Shown here piece after piece: positions 6,384-15,270 of a stretch of DNA of 64,000 nt. This DNA is from BP-464 sp963825415 (GTDB taxonomy: Bacteria; Actinomycetota; Thermoleophilia; Solirubrobacterales; Solirubrobacteraceae). The notes beneath the pieces were generated by a model. The model saw nothing but the letters and a program-made list of their open reading frames with translations. It searched no databases and was not told the DNA's origin. The position numbers and the translations under genes are program-made. Position 1 is the first letter of the stretch. Each line of letters begins with the position of its first letter. The stretch spans positions 248,001 to 312,000 of the forward strand of contig CAWGTD010000009.1 in the NCBI GenBank assembly GCA_963825415.1, read 5' to 3'.

Positions 6384-8920
6384 TCCGCGCCGCACTGCGC
6401 GGCCTGGCAGCCCGCCGGTTGCGGCTGGTCCTCACGACGTTGGCGATCGCGCTCGGCGTGACGCTGATCGCCGGCACGTACGTGTTCACCGACACGATCA
6501 ACACGGCGTTCGACCGGATCTTCAGCACCACCTACCAGCGCACCGACGCCGTCGTCACCCCGCGCCAGGACGAGGACTTGACCCAGGACCAGACGCCGTC
6601 GCTCGACGCGAGCCTGCTCGAGAAGGTGCGGCGCGTGCCTGCGATCGGCGATGCCGAAGGCGGCCTGTTCAGCCCCGGCGGCGTGGTGCTCGGCAAGGAC
6701 GGCAAGCGCGTCAGCAAGGGCGGAGCGCCCACCTTCATCGCCTCGGTGCATCGCAGCCCGCGCTTCAGCGCCGTGACCTACGCGGCGGGCCGGCCGCCGA
6801 CGAGCGCCGGCGAGCTCGCGCTGGACAACTCGACCGCCGAGCGCGCCAAGTTCCATCTCGGCGACCTCGTCTCGGTCCAGGGCGTGACCCCCAAGCGGCG
6901 CTATCGCCTGGTCGGGCTGACGAAGCTCGCGGGCGTCGACTCGTTCGGCGGTGCGGTCGTCGCGCTGTTCGTCTTGCCCGAGGCGCAGCGCATCGCGGGG
7001 AAGGTGGGCAGATTCGACGAGATCGATGCGTCGGCGCAGCGCGACATCGCCCCCGAGGAAGCGGCGCGGGCGCTGCGAGCGGCGCTGCCCCAGAACGTCA
7101 CCGTGCGCACCGGCCGCGAGCAGGCCGACGACCTGTCCTCGCAGATCCGCTCGAACATCGGTTTCCTGCGCACCGCGCTGCTGGCGTTCGCCGGCATCTC
7201 GCTGTTCGTCGGCGCGTTCATCATCTTCAACACGTTCTCGATCACGGTCGCGCAGCGAACCCGCGAGTTCGCATTGCTGCGCACGCTCGGTGCCTACCGT
7301 CGCCAGGTGATGCGCTCGGTGCTCACCGAGGGCCTGGTGCTCGGGGTCCTGGGCGCCGCGGTCGGGTTGGGGCTGGGCATCGCGCTCGCGAGCGGGCTGC
7401 GCGCCCTGTTCAAGGTCGTGGGCTTCGACGTGCCGTCGACGGGGACGGTGATCGCGACCCGGACGATCGTCGTTTCGCTGCTGGTCGGAACGCTGGTGAC
7501 GCTGTTCTCCAGCCTGCTGCCCGCGATCCGCGCCACGCGCGTACCGCCGATCGCCGCGCTGCGCGAGGGCGCGGTGCTGCCGCCCGGACGTGGCGCGCGG
7601 TGGGCGACCCCGATCGCGGTGATAGTCACCGTCCTGGGCCTGGGCCTGCTCGCCGGCGGCCTGTTCGGCGGCGCGCCGTCCGGTACCGCGCTGAGCCTGA
7701 CCGGCGGCGGCGCGGGCGCGCTGTTCCTCGGCGTCGCCCTTCTGAGCCCCCGACTCGTCCCGCCGCTGGCCTCGCTCGTCGGCCGGCCGCTCGAGCGGCT
7801 GAGCGGGATCACCGGGCGCCTGGCCCGCGAGAACGCCATCCGCCACCCGGGTCGCACGGCGGCGACCGCCGCTGCGCTGATGGTCGGCGTGGCCCTTGTG
7901 GGCTTCGCTTCGATCTTCGCGGCGAGCGCGCGCACGACGATCCGCGACGCCGTGCGCAACGGTTCGCAGGCGCAGGCGATCATCCAGAACACCGACGGCT
8001 TCTCGGCTTTCAGCCCGCTGGCGGCGAGCGCGGTCGCCAAGGTCGACGGCGTCGAGCACGTCAGCTCGATCCGCTTCAGTGGCGGGCGCACCATGGGCGA
8101 CCGCGTCAACGTCGTCGGGATCGACCCGACGACGTTCCCGGCGCTCTACACGGTCAAGTCCGGCGAGGATGTGCTGTCGGGGTTGGGACCCGGCGATACC
8201 GCCGTCTCGGAGAAGTTCGCCGAGAAGCACGACACGAAGGTCGGCCAGGTGCTGAGCGTGCGGACGCCGCTCAGACGGACGGTGTCGCTGCGAGTGGCCG
8301 GCGAGATCGAGGACGAGGGGCACCTCACCGGCGACCTGACGGTGCCGACCTCCGAGCTGCAGCGCGACTTCAATGCGCCGCAGGACGGCGTCGTCTTCGT
8401 CGGCTTCGATCCCGGGGCCGACCGTGCGGCCGTGCGCCGCTCGATCGACTCACTGCTGAAGTCGCGCTTCCCGCAGGTCGAGGCGCTGAGCAACGACGAG
8501 TTCGTCGACCGCCAGGTCGAGCAGATCAACCAGCTGCTGTTCCTGATCTACGCGCTGTTGGCCCTGGCCGTGATCGTCTCGCTGTTCGGCATCGTCAACA
8601 CGCTCGTGCTGTCGATCACCGAGCGCACGCGCGAGCTCGGGATGCTCCGCGCGGTCGGCACCTCGCGGCGCCAGGTCAAGCGGATGATCCGCTACGAGGC
8701 GGTGATCACGGCGCTGATCGGCGGCGTGCTGGGCGTGGCGCTCGGGGTCGTGCTCGCAGTCCTCGTCAGCCGCGTGATCGACAACTTCCACTTGACGGTG
8801 AGCGTGCCGTCGATCTTGGTGCTGCTCGTCCTGTCCGGCGTGGCGGGCGTCGGCGCCGCGGTGCTGCCGGCCCGGCGGGCGGCCCGCCTCGACGTGCTCG
8901 AGGCGCTGGCGTACGAGTAG
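6380..8920 (+). CDS. FtsX-family ABC transporter permease, two FtsX domains
   Basis: An 846-residue membrane protein. The N-terminal segment (about 12-40) is followed by a long extracytoplasmic domain. Then comes a three-helix FtsX domain (about 258-400; FNTFSITVAQRTREFALLRTL), a central pair of hydrophobic segments (about 412-460) and a second helix plus extracytoplasmic domain (about 490-715). A second FtsX domain closes the protein (IVNTLVLSITERTRELGMLRAV). This duplicated layout pairs one permease chain with one ATPase gene. ATG 6380 overlaps the ATPase stop. The family moves lipoproteins, lipids or peptides, or transmits mechanical signals; which one is not shown here. Confidence 0.92.
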   Translation: MIRAALRGLAARRLRLVLTTLAIALGVTLIAGTYVFTDTINTAFDRIFSTTYQRTDAVVTPRQDEDLTQDQTPSLDASLLEKVRRVPAIGDAEGGLFSPGGVVLGKDGKRVSKGGAPTFIASVHRSPRFSAVTYAAGRPPTSAGELALDNSTAERAKFHLGDLVSVQGVTPKRRYRLVGLTKLAGVDSFGGAVVALFVLPEAQRIAGKVGRFDEIDASAQRDIAPEEAARALRAALPQNVTVRTGREQADDLSSQIRSNIGFLRTALLAFAGISLFVGAFIIFNTFSITVAQRTREFALLRTLGAYRRQVMRSVLTEGLVLGVLGAAVGLGLGIALASGLRALFKVVGFDVPSTGTVIATRTIVVSLLVGTLVTLFSSLLPAIRATRVPPIAALREGAVLPPGRGARWATPIAVIVTVLGLGLLAGGLFGGAPSGTALSLTGGGAGALFLGVALLSPRLVPPLASLVGRPLERLSGITGRLARENAIRHPGRTAATAAALMVGVALVGFASIFAASARTTIRDAVRNGSQAQAIIQNTDGFSAFSPLAASAVAKVDGVEHVSSIRFSGGRTMGDRVNVVGIDPTTFPALYTVKSGEDVLSGLGPGDTAVSEKFAEKHDTKVGQVLSVRTPLRRTVSLRVAGEIEDEGHLTGDLTVPTSELQRDFNAPQDGVVFVGFDPGADRAAVRRSIDSLLKSRFPQVEALSNDEFVDRQVEQINQLLFLIYALLALAVIVSLFGIVNTLVLSITERTRELGMLRAVGTSRRQVKRMIRYEAVITALIGGVLGVALGVVLAVLVSRVIDNFHLTVSVPSILVLLVLSGVAGVGAAVLPARRAARLDVLEALAYE

Positions 8921-8961
8921 GGCGCCGGCATCGCCGCAGGCCTGAATTGGCGGCGACGGGG

Positions 8962-9015
8962 AAGGGGTGTGGTAACCAACTTGCGCTGAGCGAAAGCCAG
9001 CGACCGCACCCCCTT
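8962..9015. repeat. Stem-loop between convergent genes; core of the dispersed palindrome (copy 3)
   Basis: AAGGGGTGTGGT (8962-8973) pairs with ACCGCACCCC (9003-9012). An inner stem CTTGCGC-TGA-GCGAAAG has one mismatch. The element between 37023 and 37077 has the same order: GGGGTGTG, CTTGCGC, CTGA, GCGCAAG, ACCACCCC. The stem lies between the permease stop at 8920 and the flippase stop at 9030, where a bidirectional terminator would be expected. No U-tract follows on either strand. Confidence 0.55.
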
Positions 9016-9029
9016 GCCTCGCTGCCCGA

Positions 9030-10307
9030 TCAGGGTGGCGTGAGCGCCGGCCCCCGCCGGTAGATCGCGCCGAGCAGGCCCGCGAGCACCATCGCGGCAC
9101 CCAGGTAGCCCACCTCCGTGCGCGTGACCTGGTCCGCAAAGGGGCCCACCACCATCCAGACCACGAAGCCGGCCGCGCACGCCAGCCACGCGCCGGCGGC
9201 CGCGGCGGCCTGGCCACGCGCCAGCGCGGCCTGGTTCAGCGCCCCCGCACTGAGGTGGAAGCCCATCCCGACGGCCAGCGCCGCGAGCCCGAGGCGCTCG
9301 TAGTGATGGCCGTGGCCGAACAGCGCGTCCATCGCCCAGGGCCCGATCGCCAGCAGGCCCACCGCCACGGCGCCGGCGAACGCCGCGATCGAGAGGATCG
9401 TCACGCGGATCGCCCGGCCGACGTCGCCGCCGCCGGCGAGGTGGGGAAGCAGCGACGTCTGGATCGACTGGAACAGCTGCAGCGGTGCGCGGGTGATCAG
9501 CAGCGCGTTGAAGACGATGCCCGCCGTCGCGCTGTCGGCCGCGGCGGCCGCGGTCAGGACCGCCGCGTTGAGCAACGCCTGCTCGGCGAGCTGCACCCCG
9601 GCCACGGATAGGGCGAAGCCGCCACCCTCACGCAACGAGAGAGCCTCGCGCGGCTCGTCGGTTCCGGCGCGGTCGCCGCGGGGTGGGTGGGATCGAATCC
9701 ACGGCAGCACCGCCAGCGAGGCGACGGGCGCCGCGGCGATCCCCAAGGCAACGGCGGTCTGCCCGGAGGCGATCCCGACAGCGACCGCGAGCGGAAAGCA
9801 GAACCGCGAGACGGACTCGAAGAAGACCAGGCCGCCGTAGAGCGCGAACCACTGATGCCCGGCGAACCAGCCGCGCGCGAAATAGCTCGCGGCGTAGGCC
9901 AGCGCCGCGACCACGAGCACCCAGAACAGCGTGCTCGAGCCGTCGAAGGCGTCCTCGATCCGCCCGCGCAGAGCAAGTGCCACCACGAGGAACGTCGCCG
10001 CGAAGGCGAGCTGCAGGATCGCCGGCGTGCGCAGCGGATGGCCGCCGCTCAGACCCGCGCCGCGGCGCGTGGCGATCGTGCGCGACAGGAGCTGTTCGAC
10101 CGGCCTGTAGATGACCGAGATGACGACGAACAGGACGGCCCACAGCAGGCTGATCGCGCCGTACTCCGAGCGGCCGAGCACGTGGCTGGCGACCGCGAAG
10201 TACGCGAACGTGAAGACGCCGGTCGACGCGATCCCGATCGAGAGGATCCGCGCGCCGCGGGCGAACCCGTCGCTGCGCGGCGCTGCGCTAGGCGGAGTCG
10301 TCGCCAA
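9030..10307 (-). CDS. Lipopolysaccharide/polysaccharide flippase-like membrane protein (MOP superfamily)
   Basis: A 425-residue protein made almost entirely of hydrophobic segments (about 12), with the arrangement of Wzx/MurJ-type flippases. It begins GARILSIGIASTGVFTFAYF, has SEYGAISLLWAV near 50 and the recurring small-residue helices of the superfamily. Such proteins move lipid-linked sugars across the membrane. The likely start is TTG 10307, which overlaps the preceding methyltransferase stop by 20 bases. It ends the minus-strand run 11007-12059, 10288-11010, 9030-10307 with a GT2 glycosyltransferase and a methyltransferase, which supports glycan export. Exact substrate unknown. Confidence 0.85.
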   Translation of the reverse strand: MATTPPSAAPRSDGFARGARILSIGIASTGVFTFAYFAVASHVLGRSEYGAISLLWAVLFVVISVIYRPVEQLLSRTIATRRGAGLSGGHPLRTPAILQLAFAATFLVVALALRGRIEDAFDGSSTLFWVLVVAALAYAASYFARGWFAGHQWFALYGGLVFFESVSRFCFPLAVAVGIASGQTAVALGIAAAPVASLAVLPWIRSHPPRGDRAGTDEPREALSLREGGGFALSVAGVQLAEQALLNAAVLTAAAAADSATAGIVFNALLITRAPLQLFQSIQTSLLPHLAGGGDVGRAIRVTILSIAAFAGAVAVGLLAIGPWAMDALFGHGHHYERLGLAALAVGMGFHLSAGALNQAALARGQAAAAAGAWLACAAGFVVWMVVGPFADQVTRTEVGYLGAAMVLAGLLGAIYRRGPALTPP

Positions 10308-11010
10308 GGCGCACGAGCAGCATGGTCCACGGGAACGGCGACCGTGCCTCCACCACCTCGCCGTGGCGCGAGAGCAGCTCGACGAACGAGCGCTTGGACC
10401 AGTGGTTGAGGTGCCCGGGCGTGTTGCCCAGGTCGCGCACGTACGCGCCGCGGGCGAGGTTCAGCGCGCGCCACAGCGGTTCGCGCGGCACCGAGACGAG
10501 CAGCCAGCGCTGCGCCACGCGCGCCATCTCGGCCACGGTGTGCTCGGGCTCGGGAACGTGCTCGAGGACCTCGATCGCGGTCGCCACGTCGAACTCGTCG
10601 TCGGCGAACGGCAGGTTCTCGGCCTTCATCACCATGTAGGACAGGTTCGGCGCGCTGCGCTGGGCCCACTGCTCGTGCAGGAGTGGGTCGTCGAGGTCGA
10701 TCCCGACGACCGGCCCTTCGAGCTCGGCCGCCCAGCGCTGCGTGAGCACGCCCTCGCCGCAGCCGACGTCGAGCAGCGAACGCGGCGCGGCCTGCCCGAA
10801 CAGCTCGTCGAGCGTGGCCTCGAACCTGGCCATCAGCCGGCGCACGACCGGGTTGGTCGAGCCGTACTTGTCGTAGGTGTTGCCGGTGACCGTGCCCTCA
10901 CGGTCAAGGGTTACCCCTTGCCTCCGACCGGTCGGCGCTGATTGAGACGGACGTCGGCCCTCCGGGGCCGCCGTGATCGGGGCTTCGCCCCTCTCGCCGG
11001 TACTGCTCAC
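10288..11010 (-). CDS. Class I SAM-dependent methyltransferase
   Basis: A 240-residue methyltransferase of the UbiE/Methyltransf_11 type. SAM motif I is SLLDVGCGEGVLTQRWA near 78, motif II VVGIDLDDPLL near 100, and ATAIEVLEHVPEPE near 145 is the post-motif helix. The first 30 residues are Arg/Pro/Gly-rich and probably unstructured, so the true start may be downstream near the TVTGNTYDKYGS segment. Stop and start overlap with both neighbours on the minus strand. In this setting it may modify a lipid-linked sugar, but the sequence does not name the substrate. Confidence 0.85.
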   Translation of the reverse strand: MSSTGERGEAPITAAPEGRRPSQSAPTGRRQGVTLDREGTVTGNTYDKYGSTNPVVRRLMARFEATLDELFGQAAPRSLLDVGCGEGVLTQRWAAELEGPVVGIDLDDPLLHEQWAQRSAPNLSYMVMKAENLPFADDEFDVATAIEVLEHVPEPEHTVAEMARVAQRWLLVSVPREPLWRALNLARGAYVRDLGNTPGHLNHWSKRSFVELLSRHGEVVEARSPFPWTMLLVRLGDDSA

Positions 11011-12059
11011 AGGCGCAGCGCCTCGCGCTCCTCGGTGCGCTGTGGGCCCGCATGGGCGCCCGTGGTCGCGGCCTGGCCGGTGTCGCGCGCGCCGGGCTCA
11101 TAGTGCGACGGCGGGACGCCGAGCTGGAGCTCGACGCGGCGCACGCGCTCGAAGATCCGCTGGCTCATGATCCGCTGGGCGTAGAGCAGGTCGCCCATGA
11201 TTCCCAGGGCGAACAGGACGACGGCCGCGTTGAACAACACCGCGCCGAGGATCAGCGACTGGACGTGGCCGCTGCCGTTGCCGCCGATCCATGCGACGGC
11301 GAAACGGGTCCACACGCCGACGGCGGCCAGGGCGACGACGAGCGCCGCGCCCCAGAACACGCGCAGCGGCTCGTACTGTGCGTAGATGCGGAAGATCGAC
11401 ACGCTGTTGCGCCGGACGTAGGACCACATCGAGGGGAACAGCCGCGACTCGCGGGTCTGCGGGTTGGTCCGGATCGGCACGTGGTCGGTGGCGACCAGCA
11501 GCTTGCCGGCCTGGATGATCGTCTCCAGCGTGTAGGTGAAGCGCGACACCACCGCCATCTGCATGGCGGCCTCGCGGTTGTAGGCGCGGAACCCGGACGT
11601 CGTGTCGGGCACGTCGGTGTCGGAAGCCTGCCGGACCACCCACGACCCGAGCCGCTGGAGCGACTTCTTCAGCGGCGAGAAGTGGTCGATCGTCATGACT
11701 TCGCGGTCGCCGACGACCATGTCGGCGCGGCCGGCCAGGATCGGAGCGACGAGCTTGGCGACGTCCGCGCCGTAGTACTGGTTGTCGGCGTCGGTGTTGA
11801 CGATCACGTCGGCGCCGAGCTTCAGCGCCGCGTCCATCCCGGCCTGGAACCCCGCGGCGAGGCCCTTGTTGTTCGTCAGCCGGACGATGTGGTCGACGCC
11901 GTTCTCGCGCGCGACGTCGACGGTGCGGTCGGTCGAGCCGTCGTCGATGATCAGCCACTCGACGACGTCGAAGCCCTCGACCTCGCGCGGCAGGTCGGCA
12001 AGCGTCGCGGGGAGCGCCAGCTCTTCGTTCAGGCACGGGATCTGGATGATGAGCTTCAT
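11007..12059 (-). CDS. Family 2 glycosyltransferase, polyprenyl-phosphate sugar synthase-like
   Basis: A 350-residue enzyme. The GT-A domain (1-230) has IIQIPCLNEELALPATLADL, IIDDGSTDRTVDVARENG, the metal-binding VNTDADNQYYG motif (DxD) and TSGFRAYNREAA, matching dolichol/polyprenyl-phosphate mannose or glucose synthases. Two transmembrane segments follow (about 240-265 and 275-305). Such enzymes load a sugar from a nucleotide donor onto a membrane lipid phosphate, which membrane-embedded GT-C enzymes then use. Two genes of that kind lie just to the right on the other strand. ATG 12059 is the start; upstream reading continues open but has no family similarity. Confidence 0.9.
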   Translation of the reverse strand: MKLIIQIPCLNEELALPATLADLPREVEGFDVVEWLIIDDGSTDRTVDVARENGVDHIVRLTNNKGLAAGFQAGMDAALKLGADVIVNTDADNQYYGADVAKLVAPILAGRADMVVGDREVMTIDHFSPLKKSLQRLGSWVVRQASDTDVPDTTSGFRAYNREAAMQMAVVSRFTYTLETIIQAGKLLVATDHVPIRTNPQTRESRLFPSMWSYVRRNSVSIFRIYAQYEPLRVFWGAALVVALAAVGVWTRFAVAWIGGNGSGHVQSLILGAVLFNAAVVLFALGIMGDLLYAQRIMSQRIFERVRRVELQLGVPPSHYEPGARDTGQAATTGAHAGPQRTEEREALRL

Positions 12060-12079
12060 GAGCCGCGAGACGCGGCCAG

Positions 12080-12086
12080 TACGGTA
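12080..12086. promoter_or_regulatory. Overlapping divergent -10-like boxes
   Basis: Only 36 bases separate the two divergent glycosyltransferase starts. TACGGT (12080-12085) faces right, ten bases before ATG 12096. On the opposite strand TACCGT (12086 down to 12081) faces left, about 21 bases before ATG 12059. One box would therefore serve, or exclude, both directions. No clear -35 is visible. Confidence 0.35.
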
Positions 12087-12095
12087 CCGCCCCGC

Positions 12096-13529
12096 ATGCG
12101 ATGGCCCCGCATCCTGCTTGCCGTTCTGGCACTCGGAACTTTGGTCGGGTTCTTCGTCTTTCCCACCTATCCGAACTACGACAGCCTGTACTCGCTGATC
12201 TGGGGCCGGGAGATCCTGCACGGCCACACTCCGTCGTTCGTCACCTACCGGGCGCCCACCGAGCACCCGCTGGCGATCGCGTTCGGCGCCTTGCTCTCGC
12301 CGCTCGGGACCGGGGCGGACCGCGTGATGGTGGGCGCCACGCTCGTCTCGTTCGTGGCGCTCGCGGCCGGCCTCTACCGGCTGGCCGCGGCTGCGTTCAC
12401 GCCGCTGGTCGGCATCGTCGCCGCGGCGCTGCTGGTCACCCGCTTCGACTTTCCCTTCCTGGCGGCGCGCGGCTACATCGACATTCCCTACCTGGCCTTC
12501 GTGATGTGGGCCGCCGCGCTGGAGGCCGAACAGCGCAGGCGCGGCGGCCCGGTGTTCGTGTTGCTGACGCTGGCGGCGCTCATGCGCCCCGAGGCCTGGC
12601 TGCTGATCGCCCTGTACTGGCTGTGGTTCGTCTGGCCGCGCACGACCACCTGGAGAACGCGGATCCGTGCAGCCGGGCTCGCGGCCATCGGTCCCGTGAC
12701 CTGGGCGGTGGTCGACCTCGCGGTCACCGGCGACCCGCTGTACTCGCTGCATTCGACGAACTCGCTCGCCGAGGAGCTCGGCCGCGCCAAGGGGCTCTCG
12801 GCGGTCCCGCACTCGACCTGGGCGTTCCTCGTCTCGCTCGACAAGCTGCCGGTCCTGCTCGCCGCGTTCGCCGGCCTCGCGCTGGCGATCTACCTGGTGC
12901 CCACGCGCATCGCGATGCCGCTCGTGCTGCTCGTCGTCGGGCTCGGCACCTTCGGGCTGGTGGGCATCGCCGGGCTGTCGATCATCAACCGCTACCTGCT
13001 GGTGCCTTCGCTCATCGTGATGGTCTTCGCGGCCTTCCTGCTGGCCGGCTGGAGTGTGCTCGAGCCCGGCCTGCTCGTGCGAAAGGTCTGGATGGTCGGC
13101 GCGATACTCGTCGTCGTGGCGGGCGGCGCCTACACCGCCAACCGCCTGAACCTCACGCACTTCCGCAGCGAGCTCGAGTTCCGCGGCGCGTACCGGACCG
13201 CGCTGCGGCAGGCGCTCGCCAATCCGCAGGTGCGCGCCGCCCTTCGCTGCGGGCCGGTCTCGGCGCCCAATCACAAGCTGATTCCCGACATCCGCTGGGT
13301 CGCCGATCTGCCCGAGTCGGCCGTCGTCGCGCGCAGCGATCCCGCCCAGCACCGCCGCATCCGGCACGGCGTGGCGCTGTACGTGTCCGGGCGCTACGCG
13401 ATTTTCCGGCAGGCTTTCGTCGGCCCCGACGACGACCCGCTCGACGAGGTTCCGTTGCCAGGATTCGACAGGATCGACACCAGCCGCTACTACGGTGCGT
13501 ACGTGCGATGCCCAGGGACGGCGAGCTGA
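12096..13529 (+). CDS. Multi-span membrane glycosyltransferase-like protein (GT-C type)
   Basis: A 477-residue integral membrane protein with about ten hydrophobic segments and a C-terminal extracytoplasmic part. The first loop contains FPTYPNYDSLYSLIWGRE, an acidic motif (Asp near 28) in the place where GT-C glycosyltransferases carry their catalytic Asp/Glu. EHPLAIAFGALLSPLG and AALMRPEAWLL recall the ArnT/PMT superfamily. Such enzymes use polyprenyl-linked sugars outside the membrane. ATG 12096 is the first start after the divergent GT2 gene. The stop overlaps the next membrane enzyme by 22 bases. Acceptor and sugar are unknown. Confidence 0.8.
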   Translation: MRWPRILLAVLALGTLVGFFVFPTYPNYDSLYSLIWGREILHGHTPSFVTYRAPTEHPLAIAFGALLSPLGTGADRVMVGATLVSFVALAAGLYRLAAAAFTPLVGIVAAALLVTRFDFPFLAARGYIDIPYLAFVMWAAALEAEQRRRGGPVFVLLTLAALMRPEAWLLIALYWLWFVWPRTTTWRTRIRAAGLAAIGPVTWAVVDLAVTGDPLYSLHSTNSLAEELGRAKGLSAVPHSTWAFLVSLDKLPVLLAAFAGLALAIYLVPTRIAMPLVLLVVGLGTFGLVGIAGLSIINRYLLVPSLIVMVFAAFLLAGWSVLEPGLLVRKVWMVGAILVVVAGGAYTANRLNLTHFRSELEFRGAYRTALRQALANPQVRAALRCGPVSAPNHKLIPDIRWVADLPESAVVARSDPAQHRRIRHGVALYVSGRYAIFRQAFVGPDDDPLDEVPLPGFDRIDTSRYYGAYVRCPGTAS

Positions 13530-15268
13530 GCCCCGACGGCCGCACACGTACGCGCGTGCGGCTGCGGTTCGGGTGGGCGAGCGCGGTTACGGCGCTGTTG
13601 ATCGGTGCCCTGCTGCTGCGGATCTGGGGCGTGCGCCACGGCATGCCCTACGCGTTCAACGCCGACGAGAACGCCCACTTCGTGCCGCGGGCGATCGGGC
13701 TGTTCGGGCACGGCTGGAACCCGAACTACTTCGTCAACCCGCCCGCGTACACGTACATCCTGCACGTCGTCTTCGCGGTCTGGTTCGGCGGCAGCCGCGG
13801 CGTGTCGCACGCCATCGCCACGAATCCCGGCGACGTCTTCATCGTCGCGCGCGTGACCGCCGCCGTGCTCGGAACCGTCGGCCTGTGGCTGCTCTACCTC
13901 GCGGGCTCGCGGCTGTTCGACCGGCGCATCGGGCTGCTCGCCGCCGGCCTGATGGCGGTGAGCTTCCTGCCGGTCTTCTACTCGCACCTGGCGCTCAACG
14001 ACGTGCCGACGCTGGCGCCGATCGGCCTGGCGCTGCTGGGGACGGCGGGCGTGTTGCGCGAGGGGCGGATGCGCGACTACGTGCTCGCGGGGATCGGGCT
14101 CGGCCTGGCGGCTTCGACGAAGTACACCGGCGGCATCGTCCTGCTGCCGCTGCTTGGCGCGGCCGCGGCGCAGTTCATGGCGCCGGGCGGCCACCGGCCG
14201 GCCACGCGCGGCATCATCGTCGCGGGCGTCGTTTCGATGATCGCCTTCGTCGCCGCGAACCCATACGCGTTGCTGGACTTCTCGGCGTTCCGCGACGGCC
14301 TGAACCACCAGACGACCGCCGCCGACGACGCGCTCGGCAAGCTGGGCCTCACGCAGGACAACGGCTACGCCTACTACCTGTGGACGTTCACCTGGGGGAT
14401 GGGGTGGGTCCCGCTGTTCGCGGCGGTAGGCGGCGCGCTGGCGCTGTTGAAGGACGAGCGGCGCCTGGTCGGGGTGCTCGCGCCGGCTCCGATCGTGTTC
14501 GTGCTGTTCATGGGCTCCCAGACGCGCTTCTTCGGCCGCTGGCTGATCCCGGTCTTCCCGCTGCTGGCGCTGCTGGCGGCCTACGGCATCATCGAGCTCG
14601 CCGAATATCTGGGGCGCAGACGGCCCGCGCTGCGGCCGACGCTGCTGACCGTGGGCACGATCGCGCTCTGCGGCCAGGGGCTCGTCTACTCGCTGCACGC
14701 CGGCCTGGTGCTCTCACGCGCCGACACCCGCAACCAGACACGCGACTGGATGGTCGAGCACATACCCGCGGGGACCAAGATCGTGGTCGAGCCGGTGGTG
14801 CCCGACGGGTGGGCGCAGGACATCGGGCACCCGACGGCGCTGACCTCCAACGGCAACCGCTGGGTGAAGTTCCCCACCAGCCGCGCGCTGATCGACCCGA
14901 CGACCGGCGAGCCGGTCCCGCCACCGGGGGTGATCGTGAACATCGAGGACTTCGAGCGCACGCTGAGCCCGCCGCTTATCGACAGCTACGAGCGCGCGGG
15001 GTACTGCTGGATCGTCACGGGCTCGACGCAGCGCGGCAGGGCCGAGGCCGAGCCGGAGATCGTTCCCGACGCCGTCGCGTTCTACAAAGCGCTCGAGCAG
15101 CGCGCCGACGTCGTCTTCAACGCGTCGCCGTACTCCCATGGCTCCGGGCCGGTGAAGTTCAACTTCGACTGGTCCTTCGACTACTACCCGCTGGCCTACG
15201 AGCGGCCGGGGCCTGACATGACGGTCTATCGCTTGCGTGGGGGCAGCTGCACCGGCGTATCCTCCTGA
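13508..15268 (+). CDS. GT39/PMT-like membrane glycosyltransferase
   Basis: A 586-residue protein with about eleven membrane helices and a ~150-residue soluble C-terminal domain. The first extracytoplasmic loop has YAFNADENAHFVPRAIGLFG, the DE-containing motif of dolichyl-phosphate-mannose-dependent protein mannosyltransferases (PMT_2/GT39). KYTGGIVLLPLLG and RFFGRWLIPVFPLLALLAAY are further family-like segments. It begins inside the end of the previous gene, so the two are coupled. Together with the GT2 synthase and flippase it forms a plausible lipid-linked glycosylation set. ribD starts only two bases after its stop, so this operon may run into the riboflavin genes. Confidence 0.85.
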   Translation: MPRDGELSPDGRTRTRVRLRFGWASAVTALLIGALLLRIWGVRHGMPYAFNADENAHFVPRAIGLFGHGWNPNYFVNPPAYTYILHVVFAVWFGGSRGVSHAIATNPGDVFIVARVTAAVLGTVGLWLLYLAGSRLFDRRIGLLAAGLMAVSFLPVFYSHLALNDVPTLAPIGLALLGTAGVLREGRMRDYVLAGIGLGLAASTKYTGGIVLLPLLGAAAAQFMAPGGHRPATRGIIVAGVVSMIAFVAANPYALLDFSAFRDGLNHQTTAADDALGKLGLTQDNGYAYYLWTFTWGMGWVPLFAAVGGALALLKDERRLVGVLAPAPIVFVLFMGSQTRFFGRWLIPVFPLLALLAAYGIIELAEYLGRRRPALRPTLLTVGTIALCGQGLVYSLHAGLVLSRADTRNQTRDWMVEHIPAGTKIVVEPVVPDGWAQDIGHPTALTSNGNRWVKFPTSRALIDPTTGEPVPPPGVIVNIEDFERTLSPPLIDSYERAGYCWIVTGSTQRGRAEAEPEIVPDAVAFYKALEQRADVVFNASPYSHGSGPVKFNFDWSFDYYPLAYERPGPDMTVYRLRGGSCTGVSS

Positions 15269-15270
15269 GG

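Noticed and set aside
5969..8323. 784-residue open frame on the minus strand opposite the ABC transporter genes
   Set aside because: Its Arg/Gln/Ala-rich composition is what the complement of GC-rich coding sequence gives. The plus-strand genes have full family motifs.
9686..9702. GGGATCGAATCCACG resembling the T-arm of a tRNA
   Set aside because: It lies in the coding sequence of the flippase and there is no anticodon arm, D-arm or acceptor stem around it.
11052..12095. Upstream open extension of the 12096 membrane gene, and the matching minus-strand extension to 13547
   Set aside because: These stretches are antisense to real genes on the other strand and carry no family similarity. Proper starts exist at 12096 and 12059.
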